Below are positions 25,885-34,990 of a stretch of DNA of 60,618 nt, piece after piece (within the stretch, counting starts at the first letter, position 1; each line of letters starts with the position of its first letter). The DNA comes from Acidobacteriaceae bacterium. Its GTDB lineage: Bacteria; Acidobacteriota; Terriglobia; Terriglobales; Acidobacteriaceae. The position numbers and the translations under genes are program-made. Under the pieces are notes generated by a model. That model searched no databases and was not told where the DNA came from. It saw only the letters and a list, made by a program, of their open reading frames with translations. The stretch lies in the NCBI GenBank assembly GCA_003138975.1, contig PLHQ01000068.1, positions 19,016 through 79,633 of the forward strand, in the 5' to 3' direction.

Positions 25885-28071
25885 TTAGTTCTTAGGTTCC
25901 TGTACGTCCTCGGTTGCGCCAGTTGCGGGGCGCTTCGCCTCGTCCACGGTCTGATTCGCACGAAAGATGACGTAGGCGCGAACGTCTGCCGCATCTTGTT
26001 GCGACACTTCCTTGCCAAAGGACACCATACCCAGCGATTGATAGGCGCCGTCCCGAACAATTTTAAACCATTGCGGGTCCGCCAGGGCGGCGGAGTAACG
26101 AAGATCCGGTAGCAGTCCACCGCTGACGGCAACATCTCCGTGGCATCCGGAACAAAAGCGCTGGTAGACTGCTTCCCCACGGTGAATTGCCGCCACGCTC
26201 GCGGTTGAAGCCGGCGGGTTCAAGACTGGTTCTTCGAAGGGCGGCAGTGGCGGGAGGCTCGCCCTGCCATCCAGTTTGAAAGCCAGCATCCGGCTGACAT
26301 TGCGTACTCGTCCTGACTTGAACGAGACCTCGCCAGCGACCAGCGGGAAAACTCCGCCCCAGCCAGCCAGCACCGCGACGTACTGCTCGCCATTCACGGT
26401 GTAGGTCACGGGGCCTGCCATAACGCCTGTTTGCGCATCAAACGACCAGACCTTTTCGCCGGTATCGGCGCGATACGCTTCAAAGCGTCCGGCGGCCGTG
26501 CCTTCGAAGACAAGATTCCCTGCCGTGGCTAGCGTCCCCCCATTCCACGGTCCCGGCCGTTCGACCGCCCACGCCTGTTTCTGCTGCACCGGATCCCACG
26601 CGACCATTTTCCCTTTGATGCTGTCGAGAATGGATTTCTTGATCTTGGGATCCTGCGGCATTCCCGCAGCTACCATGTCGATGCCGAAATTCAGCGCCGA
26701 ATTCTTGAACCCGAAATCCTTCGGTGACTTGAAGTTGAATCCGACTTCGTTGACTGGAATGTAAGTCAGGCCTGTCAGCGGGCTGTAGGACATCGGCTGC
26801 CAGCTGTGCGCTCCCAAAGGTCCGGGAACGATCGGCGAAGAAACGATCGGCTGTGAGTCGACGCGGGAGTAGCGCGCTATGTCGCTTTCCATCGGGCGCC
26901 CGGTTTTCATGTCGACTCCGCTGGCCCAGTTGATAAAGGTGTAGGGCTTCGCTGAAATGAGTGCACCGCTCTCCCGGTCAATAACGTAAAAGAAGCCGTT
27001 CTTCGGAGCGTGCAGTAGCACCTTCCGCTGCTTGCCTTCCATGGGGATGTTGGCCAGAATCATCTGTTCCGACGAATCGAAGTCCCACTCGTCGGCTGCA
27101 TTTTCCTGATAATGCCAAACGTATTCGCCTGTGTCTGGTTTGAGAGCAACGACGGAACAAGTGAAAAGATTCTCGCCGCCCTTCGGACTCCGATACTTCT
27201 CGTTCCACGGTCCGCCGTTGCCAACGCCGATGTACAAAAGATCAAGCTCCGGATCGTAGACGATGGCGTCCCAAACCGCGCCGCCGCCTCCGATCTTCCA
27301 CCATGTGCCGGTCCACGTCTGTGCAGCCTGCGCGAGAATCGGCTGTTCGAATGGTTTCGAAGGATCGCCAGGGACGGTATAAAAGCGCCACACCAACTTG
27401 CCTGTCTGCGCGTCATAGGCCGACACGTAGCCGCGCACGCCGAATTCGGCACCACCGTTACCGATAATTACTTTGCCCTTCACGATCCGTGGCGCGCCCG
27501 TGATGGTGTAGCGCCAGTGCGGGTCGATGGTCAGCCGTTGCCAAATGGGTCGACCGGTAGCCGCATCAAGCGCGATCAGCCGGCCATCGAGAGTCCCGAT
27601 GTAAATCTTCCCTCGCCAAACGGCGACGCCCCGATTCACCACATCGCAGCATGCATTTGCGCCCCACTGCCGCGGTACTTTTGGATCGTAGGACCAGAGG
27701 CGTGAGCCGGTCACGGCATTCAGCGCAAACACCTTACTCCACGCGGTGGAAAAGTACATCGCGCCATCGACAACGATGGGAGTGGCTTCTTGCCCGCGGT
27801 GGGTGTCGAGATCGAAGTACCACGCCAAACCGAGTCGGCCCGCGTTCTTATCGTTGATGACCTGCAGGGGGCTGAAGCGTTGCTCGCTATATGTGCGCCC
27901 GTATGTCAGCCAGTTTCCCGGCTGGTTCTCGGCGTCCACGATCTGGGCATCGCTCACGTTTGCCGACGCCGATGCCGGAGGCTTTGTTTCTCGCGCAGTC
28001 GAGAGGTTGAATCCCTGGAGAATCAGAACAACGAGAACGACTGCAACAATTCCAAGGTAGGGCTTGCGCAT
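25885..28071 (-). CDS. PQQ-dependent quinohaemoprotein alcohol dehydrogenase
   Basis: A 728-residue exported enzyme: signal/anchor (to about 25), an eight-bladed PQQ propeller with tryptophan-docking repeats, the vicinal disulfide Cys141-Cys142 (GANACCDVV), and a C-terminal cytochrome c domain with CSGCH at 640-644. The active-site stretch is DEWDFDSSEQM: catalytic Asp330 and a second aspartate two residues on (Asp332), the signature of lanthanide-dependent members; calcium enzymes have Ala, Ser or Thr there. It oxidises alcohols or aldehydes in the periplasm and passes electrons to a cytochrome c. It is convergent with vanA and adjacent to the thioesterase on the same strand. Confidence 0.93.
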   Translation of the reverse strand: MRKPYLGIVAVVLVVLILQGFNLSTARETKPPASASANVSDAQIVDAENQPGNWLTYGRTYSEQRFSPLQVINDKNAGRLGLAWYFDLDTHRGQEATPIVVDGAMYFSTAWSKVFALNAVTGSRLWSYDPKVPRQWGANACCDVVNRGVAVWRGKIYIGTLDGRLIALDAATGRPIWQRLTIDPHWRYTITGAPRIVKGKVIIGNGGAEFGVRGYVSAYDAQTGKLVWRFYTVPGDPSKPFEQPILAQAAQTWTGTWWKIGGGGAVWDAIVYDPELDLLYIGVGNGGPWNEKYRSPKGGENLFTCSVVALKPDTGEYVWHYQENAADEWDFDSSEQMILANIPMEGKQRKVLLHAPKNGFFYVIDRESGALISAKPYTFINWASGVDMKTGRPMESDIARYSRVDSQPIVSSPIVPGPLGAHSWQPMSYSPLTGLTYIPVNEVGFNFKSPKDFGFKNSALNFGIDMVAAGMPQDPKIKKSILDSIKGKMVAWDPVQQKQAWAVERPGPWNGGTLATAGNLVFEGTAAGRFEAYRADTGEKVWSFDAQTGVMAGPVTYTVNGEQYVAVLAGWGGVFPLVAGEVSFKSGRVRNVSRMLAFKLDGRASLPPLPPFEEPVLNPPASTASVAAIHRGEAVYQRFCSGCHGDVAVSGGLLPDLRYSAALADPQWFKIVRDGAYQSLGMVSFGKEVSQQDAADVRAYVIFRANQTVDEAKRPATGATEDVQEPKN

Positions 28072-28102
28072 GACTCTCCTTCGACCGGCGCGTCTTTGGA
28101 TT

Positions 28103-28546
28103 TTAATGCTTGCGCGCTGGGCCCTTCTTCGCGACGGAAAGTCTCCGGATCACTTCCCGAGGCAGGGGCACACTCTTCATCCGGTGAGCCTCAGTAGGAT
28201 GGGCGGCCGCCCAGACACGCGTCTCCCAGCCCTCCAGGGCCAACGCACCATCGCGCAGGAATTTATGGCTGATCACGAAACTGCTCTTTCTCCATTCCGT
28301 GACGCAGGATTCCGCCACCAGTTCGTCGCCGTAAGAGGACGGGGTGATAAATCGCGCTCGCGCCTCCACGATTGGAATGCCGATGACGCCATGGGCTTTA
28401 AACAGCTCCTTCAGAGGAAGCCCCGCAGCGCGAAACAGCCCCGAAGTGCAGTGATCGAACCAGCGAAAATAGTTGGCGTAAAAGACGATCTGGGCCGGAT
28501 CACAATCTCCGAACTCGACCCGGATTCGAATACGATTCACGAACAT
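28103..28546 (-). CDS. Acyl-CoA thioesterase, 4-hydroxybenzoyl-CoA type
   Basis: A 147-residue hot-dog-fold thioesterase. RVEFGDCDPAQIVFYANYFRWFD is the classic signature of the 4-hydroxybenzoyl-CoA thioesterase family, with the catalytic aspartate in the DCDPAQIV stretch. It probably releases an aromatic acid from CoA, fitting the aromatic CoA ligase gene directly upstream (59-base gap). The ATG at 28546 is chosen over a much longer upstream frame that overlaps the ligase gene. A copy of its 3' end lies at 43853-43937. Confidence 0.9.
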   Translation of the reverse strand: MFVNRIRIRVEFGDCDPAQIVFYANYFRWFDHCTSGLFRAAGLPLKELFKAHGVIGIPIVEARARFITPSSYGDELVAESCVTEWRKSSFVISHKFLRDGALALEGWETRVWAAAHPTEAHRMKSVPLPREVIRRLSVAKKGPARKH

Positions 28547-28605
28547 AATTAACTCGTCGCAAGACCATCGCGTTCTGCGAATTGACAATAACCAAGCTTG
28601 AACTT

Positions 28606-29979
28606 CTATGACTGAGCCTCGGCGGAAACCGCGGCCTTGTTCTCGTATGCCCTTCTCACAAGTTGCCCTTTCATCTCGAAGCGTGGGAGTGTTCCAGCAC
28701 CCTGTAATTCGACCGACGCCGGAACGCCTAGCGCGGCTTTGATCTTGCGCTCGATCGCCAACTTGAGCCCAGCCGAAGCCGCGGGCTCGCCGCAACACTC
28801 CGCGATGACCTTCAGCGGCGGCGCGACTCCGGGTCCTGGCGTGTCCAGTACGATCTGAATTTCCCCTGTCGTTGCCGGATGGAAACTCGAGACCACATCC
28901 TTGACCGCCGAAGGAAAAACATTCACCCCCAGCACGATCAGCATGTCGTCCGTCCGTCCGATGCAACGCAGTTTGAAACCGGTGCGGCCGCACGCGCAGG
29001 AAGTACCCAACACCTGAACCCGGTCGCGCGTGCGAAAACGTAATAGAGGAACGCACTCCCGCTGCAAGCTGGTATACACCAATTCTCCAGTTACGCCTGC
29101 TTCGAGCGGAAGGCTCTCGCCGGGCTGCGGATCGTTGCTCTGAGGATCGATGATCTCCACCACCACAGCGTCCGGACCATTAAAGTGCATCCCGGATTGC
29201 TCCGGGCATTCGCTGAAAATGATGGGCGCCATGTCGGCATTTCCCAGTCCCTCCGTGACTCGTGCGCCCCAGTCCTGCTCCAGTTTGGCGCGTATCGCAG
29301 GAATTCCGGCCCCAGGCTCGGCTCCGCAGAATAGTTTTTTTAATCCCAGTTCTTGCGGATCCATCCCCGCCCGGCACACGAAATCGGCAAAGTAAGCGGC
29401 GTAAGATGGCGTGCAGTGCATCGCATTCACGCCCAGCAACGGAATGATCGTCAGCGCTTTCTCCGATGCACCTGTGCCCAGCGGAACAAAAACCGCACCG
29501 ACAGATTCGATCGCGTCCTTCGAAGTTAATCCCGCCACGAACAACGTGAGTCCCGCCGCGTGAACCACGACATCCGTTCTTCTTAAACCCTGGGTGTAGA
29601 AGGATCGCGCTGTCAGTCTCGTCCAGACCTTTGCGTCGCGGCGCGTGATTCCGACGAAGCTGGGCTTGCCAGTGGTGCCGGTCGAGCTGTGAACGCGAAT
29701 CACGTCGTGCCAGTTGGCGGCGATATGACTTCCTAGTGGTGGATGCGCCGCCTGGCTCGCGCGCAACTCCTCCTTGGTCGTGAAAGGAAAGCGAGCCAAA
29801 TCGCGCAACGCGCGAAAGTCCTTGCGACGAAGCCCGGCGGTACGGCACTTTTCCCGATAGAACTCGGATCGGGCGAATAAGTAGTCGAGCTGCGACGCAA
29901 GAAGTCCTTGTTGCAGTGCGGCGGTTTCCTTCGCTGTCGCCGTCTCAATCTTGCGATCCAAGTATTCCTTCGGTCTCAT
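28606..29979 (-). CDS. Phenylacetate-CoA ligase-like enzyme
   Basis: A 457-residue PaaK-type ANL ligase. It has YFARSEFY-like and FPFTTKEELR blocks near the N-terminus, the nucleotide motif VHSSTGTTGKPSFVG, the YAAYFAD and LFCGAEPG stretches, RFRTRDRVQVL, and CIGRTDDMLIVLGVNVFPSAV near the C-terminus. It makes an aryl-CoA from an aromatic acid, ATP and CoA; benzoate, phenylacetate or hydroxylated analogues are candidates. It precedes the hydroxybenzoyl-CoA-type thioesterase, an apparently opposing pair that may proofread or recycle CoA. A GAACGTCCGTTC palindrome lies 51 bases upstream. Confidence 0.92.
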   Translation of the reverse strand: MRPKEYLDRKIETATAKETAALQQGLLASQLDYLFARSEFYREKCRTAGLRRKDFRALRDLARFPFTTKEELRASQAAHPPLGSHIAANWHDVIRVHSSTGTTGKPSFVGITRRDAKVWTRLTARSFYTQGLRRTDVVVHAAGLTLFVAGLTSKDAIESVGAVFVPLGTGASEKALTIIPLLGVNAMHCTPSYAAYFADFVCRAGMDPQELGLKKLFCGAEPGAGIPAIRAKLEQDWGARVTEGLGNADMAPIIFSECPEQSGMHFNGPDAVVVEIIDPQSNDPQPGESLPLEAGVTGELVYTSLQRECVPLLRFRTRDRVQVLGTSCACGRTGFKLRCIGRTDDMLIVLGVNVFPSAVKDVVSSFHPATTGEIQIVLDTPGPGVAPPLKVIAECCGEPAASAGLKLAIERKIKAALGVPASVELQGAGTLPRFEMKGQLVRRAYENKAAVSAEAQS

Positions 29980-30029
29980 AAGCCGGGGTGCCCTGGTGCA
30001 GTTAAGCGAGGAGCGCGACAGATTCTATC

Positions 30030-30041
30030 GAACGTCCGTTC
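30030..30041. promoter_or_regulatory. Second GAACGTnCGTTC operator-like site
   Basis: GAACGTCCGTTC has the same half-sites and spacing as the palindrome at 20494-20505 and sits just upstream of the phenylacetate-CoA-ligase-like gene (start 29979). Ten fixed positions recurring twice, both ahead of start codons, is unlikely by chance in 60 kb. Confidence 0.5.
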
Positions 30042-30097
30042 CACCTGGCAACCATTTCCTATGTTTCGCTTACAAGAACTACGACCACGAAGATGTT

Positions 30098-30484
30098 TCA
30101 AGCTCGTAAGCGATCTTTGAGTTCGATAATAACGATGCTGATCTCCAATGGTCCCAAATTTTCCACGGTGTGCGGCGGCAGCGGTTGCATCCACTGCGCA
30201 CAGGGGATCGTCGGCGGATCTCCCACCTGGCGGCTATCGAACAGAATCTCGCCTCTCTCGTCCCGCCGGATGAAATGGCTCCAGCTCTGGAGGTAAGCCA
30301 CCCCGCCCCATCGATGCGTGTGCAGCGGAACTAGATCTCCCGCCCCAATGCGGGTATGAAGAACACGCACCCGCTGGTCTTCCAGCAACAGTTGATGGTG
30401 GCCCGGTGCAGCTACGAGTGCGTCGAGCGAGTCCGGCCACGGCCACGATTTCGGGTTCGGAAGAATAGCGTCTTGGCGCATGCG
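30098..30484 (-). CDS. Small cupin-domain protein
   Basis: About 128 residues with one cupin fold: VRVLHTRIGAGDLVPLHTHRWGGVAYLQSW carries the first histidine motif, and PPHTVENLGP the second. Such proteins often bind a metal and sense or isomerise small acids. The start is uncertain: ATG at 30484 is preferred, with a GTG at 30508 as alternative; neither has a strong ribosome site. It is between the ligase and the TIM-barrel gene on the same strand, so possibly part of the aromatic unit. Confidence 0.75.
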   Translation of the reverse strand, partial: RMRQDAILPNPKSWPWPDSLDALVAAPGHHQLLLEDQRVRVLHTRIGAGDLVPLHTHRWGGVAYLQSWSHFIRRDERGEILFDSRQVGDPPTIPCAQWMQPLPPHTVENLGPLEISIVIIELKDRLRA

Positions 30485-30584
30485 GTTTTGAGAGAACTTA
30501 AATACCACACTTTATCTCTGAAGAGCACGGAAACACCGGGTCCCTGAGACCTAAGACTTACCCCTCCCCGGATTCCCCGAACCT

Positions 30585-31430
30585 CTACTGAAACTGCGCC
30601 CTCGTCGTCCGAAACGCGCGCGTCGTCAACTCCTCAAGCGGCAGCGTACGTAGTTCTGCAGAGAGAACTTCAATCCCCCAAGGCCCCGTGTAGCCCGCCC
30701 TCTGCATGTCCTGAACAAAGCCCCGGACGTCAAACTCTCCCTCGCCACAGAGCCGGCGGTGATTGATCGTATCCTCGTGCAGACTCCAGGGCGCATGAAC
30801 GGTCCCATCATTCAACTCTACGCCGACGACGTATTCCATCGGCACGCGGCATACATCTGCATAGGGAATGCCGAGCTTCACCACGTGCCAAAGATCGAAC
30901 ACGATTCCGCCATTGGGTGCGGCTGCGCCCTTCACCATCGCCACCGATTCTTCCAGTGTCCGGATCATAGCGAAAGGCATTAGCTCGAAGCCGATTCTTG
31001 TGCCGTGCTGCGCGGCCTCTCCGCAGAGAATAGCAAACGCATCGATGAGGCACGGCAGAGAGCATCGCTCCTGGAAGAAATCGCCGATCTTAATATGACG
31101 GGCGTCCAACACTTCGGCGGCCTCGAACAACTTTCGTTTTCGGATGTCCGAAGATTTCTTTCGTTCCCCTTCCAGAAACCAGTCCGTCAGGAATTCCAAC
31201 TCCACGTGTTGGATGCCATTGTCGTCGAGGATCTGCTTCATCTCTTTGAGGCAGTACTTTTCGAGAACATGTTCGAGGTCGTCATGCCAGAGGCCAAAGC
31301 CCTTGAACCCAGCTCTGGAAGCCGATTTCACACGATCTTTGAAATCGAACGGACTATATTCCCGGTCGGTGTGAGGAAGTCCCGCCGAGATCGTCCAGTA
31401 AGAAGCCAGCAAATCGACGCCCGGTGACAT
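30585..31430 (-). CDS. TIM-barrel sugar isomerase/epimerase family protein
   Basis: About 281 residues of the xylose-isomerase-like (AP endonuclease 2) family. Metal-binding acids are visible in GIQHVELEFLTDW, RIGFELMPFAM, IVFDLWHVVK, VVGVELNDG and WGIEVLSAE. The family includes sugar and inosose isomerases and also 3-dehydroshikimate dehydratases that make protocatechuate. Given the protocatechuate operon in this window the latter is a possible role, but nothing in the sequence decides it. The start at 31430 avoids a long unlikely N-terminal extension. The aldehyde dehydrogenase gene lies upstream on the same strand. Confidence 0.75.
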   Translation of the reverse strand: MSPGVDLLASYWTISAGLPHTDREYSPFDFKDRVKSASRAGFKGFGLWHDDLEHVLEKYCLKEMKQILDDNGIQHVELEFLTDWFLEGERKKSSDIRKRKLFEAAEVLDARHIKIGDFFQERCSLPCLIDAFAILCGEAAQHGTRIGFELMPFAMIRTLEESVAMVKGAAAPNGGIVFDLWHVVKLGIPYADVCRVPMEYVVGVELNDGTVHAPWSLHEDTINHRRLCGEGEFDVRGFVQDMQRAGYTGPWGIEVLSAELRTLPLEELTTRAFRTTRAQFQ

Positions 31431-31525
31431 CAGCGATTCTACCTCGATGGCGTGGCCGCCCTGGAAAGATGAGAATGCATAACCCAGGCACGCATCAATT
31501 TCGCGTAATGCGAACTGTGAAAATT

Positions 31526-33022
31526 CTAAAGCTGGGCGCAGACCGACTTGCTTTCGGTATACAGCTCCAGCGCCGAATGGCCGTTTTCGCGGCCCCATCC
31601 CGACTGCTTATAGCCACCGAAAGGCAAGGCTGGATCAAAAACGTTGTAGCAGTTGATCCATACCGTACCTGCACGGAGCTTAGCCGCGATGCGGTGCGCC
31701 TTGCCGATGTCGCGGGTCCAGACCGCGGACGCCAGTCCATAGATGGTGTCATTGGCGAAGCGAACGACGTCATCCTCATCATTGAACGGAATCGCCGTGA
31801 CGACGGGGCCAAAAATCTCCTCGCGAACGACTTTCATGTGCGGTTTCACGTCGACCAGGATCGTTGGTTCGACGAAGTATCCTGTATTCCCAATCCGATG
31901 TCCGCCTACGATGGTCTTAGCGCCCTCCTTGGCACCGGAATCAAGATAGCCGCAAACTCGACCGAGTTGCTCCTTCGAAACCAGCGGTCCAAGATTGGTG
32001 GACTCGTTCATGCCGGGGCCGACCGTAAATTTCTTGGTCTGGTCGGCAACTCCTTCAAGGACTTTGTCGAAGATGCTTTTGTGCACGAAGAGGCGAGAGC
32101 CGGCTGTGCAGATCTGTCCCTGATTGAAGAATACGGCGCTGGCGCTCCCGGGAATAGCTGCATTCAAATCGGCATCGGCAAAAACCACGTTAGGGGACTT
32201 CCCGCCGAGTTCGAGGGAGACCTTCTTCAGATTCCCCGTAGCTGCGTTTGCAATCAGTCTGCCGACCTCGGTCGAGCCGGTGAAGGCGATCTTGTCCACA
32301 TCGGGATGCGAAGCGAGCGCTGCGCCTGCCGTTTCGCCGAAGCCCGCCACGATGTTGACGACTCCGTCCGGGAAGCCCGCTTCCTGAATCAATTCTCCCA
32401 GCCGTAGAGCAGTGAGCGGCGTTTGCTCGGCGGGCTTAAGTATGCACGTGCATCCTACGGCGAGCGCAGGAGCGAGTTTCCACGCAGCCATGATCAGTGG
32501 AAAATTCCACGGGATGATTTGCCCCACAACGCCAACCGGCTCCCGCAGCGTATAGGCGAAATACTTGGCATGGGGCGCGGAAAGCGGAACCGTGGTGCCC
32601 TCAACTTTGGTGGCCCAACCAGCCATGTAACGGAATACGTCCACTGCCGTCGGTACGTCAACGATGCGCGAGAAGAAGAGCGGCTTGCCATTGTCCAAGG
32701 TTTCAAGTTCCGCGAGTTCTTCGTGGTGCTGCTCAATGAGATCGGAGAGCTTCCATAGAAGACGCCCACGCTCCGCCGGGGACATATCAGGCCACGGCCC
32801 GCTTTCGAAAGCCTTGCGCGCGGCTGTTACGGCTTGGTCAATCTCAGCGCGATCGCCCTCCACCACCTGCGCCAAAACCTCGCCCGTGGCGGGGTTATAA
32901 GTTTCGAAAGTCTTGCCCGACTGTGCCTCGACCCATTGGCCGCCAATCAGTAGTTTTCTGGGTCGGCTTAGAAACTCTTGGACAGACCTGTGAAGTTGAA
33001 CCGGTGCGGTTGTCGTGGCCAT
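31526..33022 (-). CDS. NAD(P)-dependent aldehyde dehydrogenase
   Basis: About 498 residues. The nucleotide fold (GQIIPWNFPLIMAAWK), IAFTGSTEVGRLI, the catalytic glutamate in SLELGGKSPN and the catalytic cysteine in NQGQICTAGSRL are all present, as is the C-terminal PFGGYKQSGWGREN. It belongs to the broad betaine/retinal aldehyde dehydrogenase group with wide substrate range and oxidises an aldehyde to its acid. The ATG at 33022 is backed by AAGGAGGG. It may handle aldehydes made by the neighbouring quinoprotein dehydrogenase. Confidence 0.93.
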   Translation of the reverse strand: MATTTAPVQLHRSVQEFLSRPRKLLIGGQWVEAQSGKTFETYNPATGEVLAQVVEGDRAEIDQAVTAARKAFESGPWPDMSPAERGRLLWKLSDLIEQHHEELAELETLDNGKPLFFSRIVDVPTAVDVFRYMAGWATKVEGTTVPLSAPHAKYFAYTLREPVGVVGQIIPWNFPLIMAAWKLAPALAVGCTCILKPAEQTPLTALRLGELIQEAGFPDGVVNIVAGFGETAGAALASHPDVDKIAFTGSTEVGRLIANAATGNLKKVSLELGGKSPNVVFADADLNAAIPGSASAVFFNQGQICTAGSRLFVHKSIFDKVLEGVADQTKKFTVGPGMNESTNLGPLVSKEQLGRVCGYLDSGAKEGAKTIVGGHRIGNTGYFVEPTILVDVKPHMKVVREEIFGPVVTAIPFNDEDDVVRFANDTIYGLASAVWTRDIGKAHRIAAKLRAGTVWINCYNVFDPALPFGGYKQSGWGRENGHSALELYTESKSVCAQL

Positions 33023-33040
33023 GGGTTTCCCTCCTTGCAT

Positions 33041-33682
33041 TGCGCCTTGGCTAGTGATCGCCCGAAAAGCTCGGAGTACAGGGATTGCTTATGTCAGACA
33101 TCTCGCCAGTCTGACTGTGGCCAATCGATTGTAGAAGGACGTAGCACGATTGCAAGTGGGCACCTCAACGTAACCTAGTGGAAGAGACGGCGACGACGAT
33201 ACTTCTTCCGCGCCCGTCACAACAGCAGATTCACGCACTTTCCGCCCCAAAGGGCAAAGCGTGAATGATGGATATGAAAGCGTCTCGAAACAACGCTCGG
33301 CAGATCTATTCGACGGCACCATGGCGGTTGGCGGGCAACCCTTTCATAATCCGGTAAGGGAGGGGGTCCCGATGGTGGAAGCATCGGTCCATGATGCGCA
33401 GGCACATCCGGAATGCAACGGCAACGGCGGGCAAGTTATGTGCGTGACCTACTCGCATTCCACGGGGGCTTTCAGGAATGAATTGCGGCTCGTATCAATG
33501 CAACTGAAGGCTATCAACACACAGGGTCAGTGAGAAGGCTTGCGGCTCCCTCGCTTAGACATTCTCCTCGAGTGACGGACAACCCGGAAATAATCCCAAG
33601 GTAAGTGTAGCCGATGACACCGGAGTTATGCGGCTGCTTCTTCGGCTCTCCGCAACCAAAATGGCTCGGAGCAAACGCTCTT
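33041..33682. other. Intergenic stretch with one small dyad
   Basis: No convincing gene is seen in these 642 bases. A 90-residue frame at 33261-33533 lacks a ribosome site and recognisable features. A dyad GTCAGAC-N9-GTCTGAC lies at 33093-33115, about 70 bases upstream of the aldehyde dehydrogenase start, and could be an operator or a hairpin. Confidence 0.4.
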
Positions 33683-34438
33683 TCAACCAGCCGCCTTAAT
33701 CAGTTCGCTTAGCTTGTCCAAATCCTGGGCGCTCGCATCGCCAATTACGAAATAGCGAAGGCCGTTATGGCGCCAGGTCCGGACTTGAAAGGAAAGGGCG
33801 GTCCGCACAGCCTCATTCTCTCTTGCCTCTCTCAGTCCCCGCTCCTGGAAAATAAAGACCGACATCTGATGCTGGCGCACGCGAAAAATGAGTTCCGCCC
33901 CCGGCGACTGGCTGACGTAGGCGACCCTTCCACCGACCAGTACGAAAGGTGAATCCTGCAGCTCCGGCACGTTAAACGTGAAGGGAATCTTGCCTTGGAA
34001 CCATGGCTTCACAGTGTGACGGTCGGAGGAAACAACATCAACCGGGTTGGCGCTGGCAAGTGTTGCCACGTGCTGGTCCACCAGTTCGCTCAACAGCTGC
34101 TGTTCGCTCCTGCGGTCATGTTGGAGATTAAGAAGAAAAGCACTGGCAATCAGCAGCGTGGCGGCGGTTGCGCTTAGAAAAACTGGAAGCCACCGCCACC
34201 CCCACGGAGATTGCCTCGGTGCCGCGATGCTTTTTTGAATGCTCGCACGAAAGGCAGGGTTCGGCGTAAACCTCTGGCCGACAGCTTGGACCGCACGCTT
34301 CTGCTGAACCCTGCGCAGGCCTTCTGCGGCGCAAGTGGCACATTGACGCAAATGTTCATTGAACGCGCGTGCCTCGTCGGCAGGGAGTTCTCCGTCGAAG
34401 TAGGCATCGAGGTTTTCAGTCCAAAGCTCGCAGGCCAT
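33683..34438 (-). CDS. Anti-sigma factor with zinc-binding (ZAS) domain
   Basis: A 251-residue membrane protein. The N-terminal cytoplasmic domain has the ZAS motif H-x3-C-x2-C in NEHLRQCATCA, typical of proteins that hold an ECF sigma factor inactive. One membrane helix follows (about WLPVFLSATAATLLIASAFLL, 85-105), then a periplasmic sensor domain of about 140 residues. The start at 34438 lies 2 bases beyond the sigma factor stop, showing tight coupling. The signal sensed is unknown. Confidence 0.9.
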   Translation of the reverse strand: MACELWTENLDAYFDGELPADEARAFNEHLRQCATCAAEGLRRVQQKRAVQAVGQRFTPNPAFRASIQKSIAAPRQSPWGWRWLPVFLSATAATLLIASAFLLNLQHDRRSEQQLLSELVDQHVATLASANPVDVVSSDRHTVKPWFQGKIPFTFNVPELQDSPFVLVGGRVAYVSQSPGAELIFRVRQHQMSVFIFQERGLREARENEAVRTALSFQVRTWRHNGLRYFVIGDASAQDLDKLSELIKAAG

Positions 34439-34440
34439 GA

Positions 34441-34986
34441 TCAAGTACCCTTATTCCCTCGCAATTCTTGCACCGTATCTCGTAAAGCCCGGCGGGCGCG
34501 CGACAAACGCGACATCACGGTGCCCACCGGAACGGCAAGTGTTGTAGAAATCTCCTGATAAGACATTTCTTCGAATTCACAGAGCAGCAACACCTCGCGA
34601 TAAGGCACGGGCAACCGGCCCAAAGCTTCCTGTACAAGCTGCTGATCCGAACGCTGTAGCAGGATGCTCTCCGGTGTGTCGTTGGCCGCCGGCACGGTCT
34701 CATCGTCGCCTCCGAGATCTAACGGCACAGTCGCTGTCGACTTCAGCCCGGTGCGAGACGTGAGGAAGGTGTTACGCAAGATCTGGTAGATCCAGGCACG
34801 GAAGTTGGTGCCCGGCTGGAACGAGCTGAATCCCTTGAGGGCCTTGGCGTATGTCTCCTGCACCAGGTCTTCGGCTTCTTCCCGATCCTGTGTCAGCCAG
34901 TGGGCAAAGTTATAAAGCCGCTCAAAGAGCGGCATGGCCAACTCTTCGAACAACCCCGATAATGAGCGCTCTCCTGACACACACAC
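34441..34986 (-). CDS. ECF-type RNA polymerase sigma factor
   Basis: About 181 residues. Region 2 is seen in LYNFAHWLTQDREEAEDLVQETYAKAL with FRAWIYQILRN, and region 4 in LPVPYREVLLLCEFEEMSYQEISTTLAVPVGTVMSRLSRARRAL. The start is uncertain: an open frame reaches 35097, but a promoter-like motif at 34991-35018 would place the transcript start near 34984, so GTG at 34986 or 34980, or an ATG further in (34934), is more likely. It is co-transcribed with its anti-sigma factor and divergent from a metallophosphoesterase operon. Confidence 0.88.
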   Translation of the reverse strand: MCVSGERSLSGLFEELAMPLFERLYNFAHWLTQDREEAEDLVQETYAKALKGFSSFQPGTNFRAWIYQILRNTFLTSRTGLKSTATVPLDLGGDDETVPAANDTPESILLQRSDQQLVQEALGRLPVPYREVLLLCEFEEMSYQEISTTLAVPVGTVMSRLSRARRALRDTVQELRGNKGT

Positions 34987-34990
34987 AAGA

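Noticed and set aside
28547-29056. N-terminal extension of the thioesterase frame
   Set aside because: The extra 170 residues overlap the phenylacetate-CoA-ligase-like gene in another frame and do not resemble any domain.
33261-33533. Possible 90-residue gene
   Set aside because: No ribosome site, no recognisable motif and no neighbour support.
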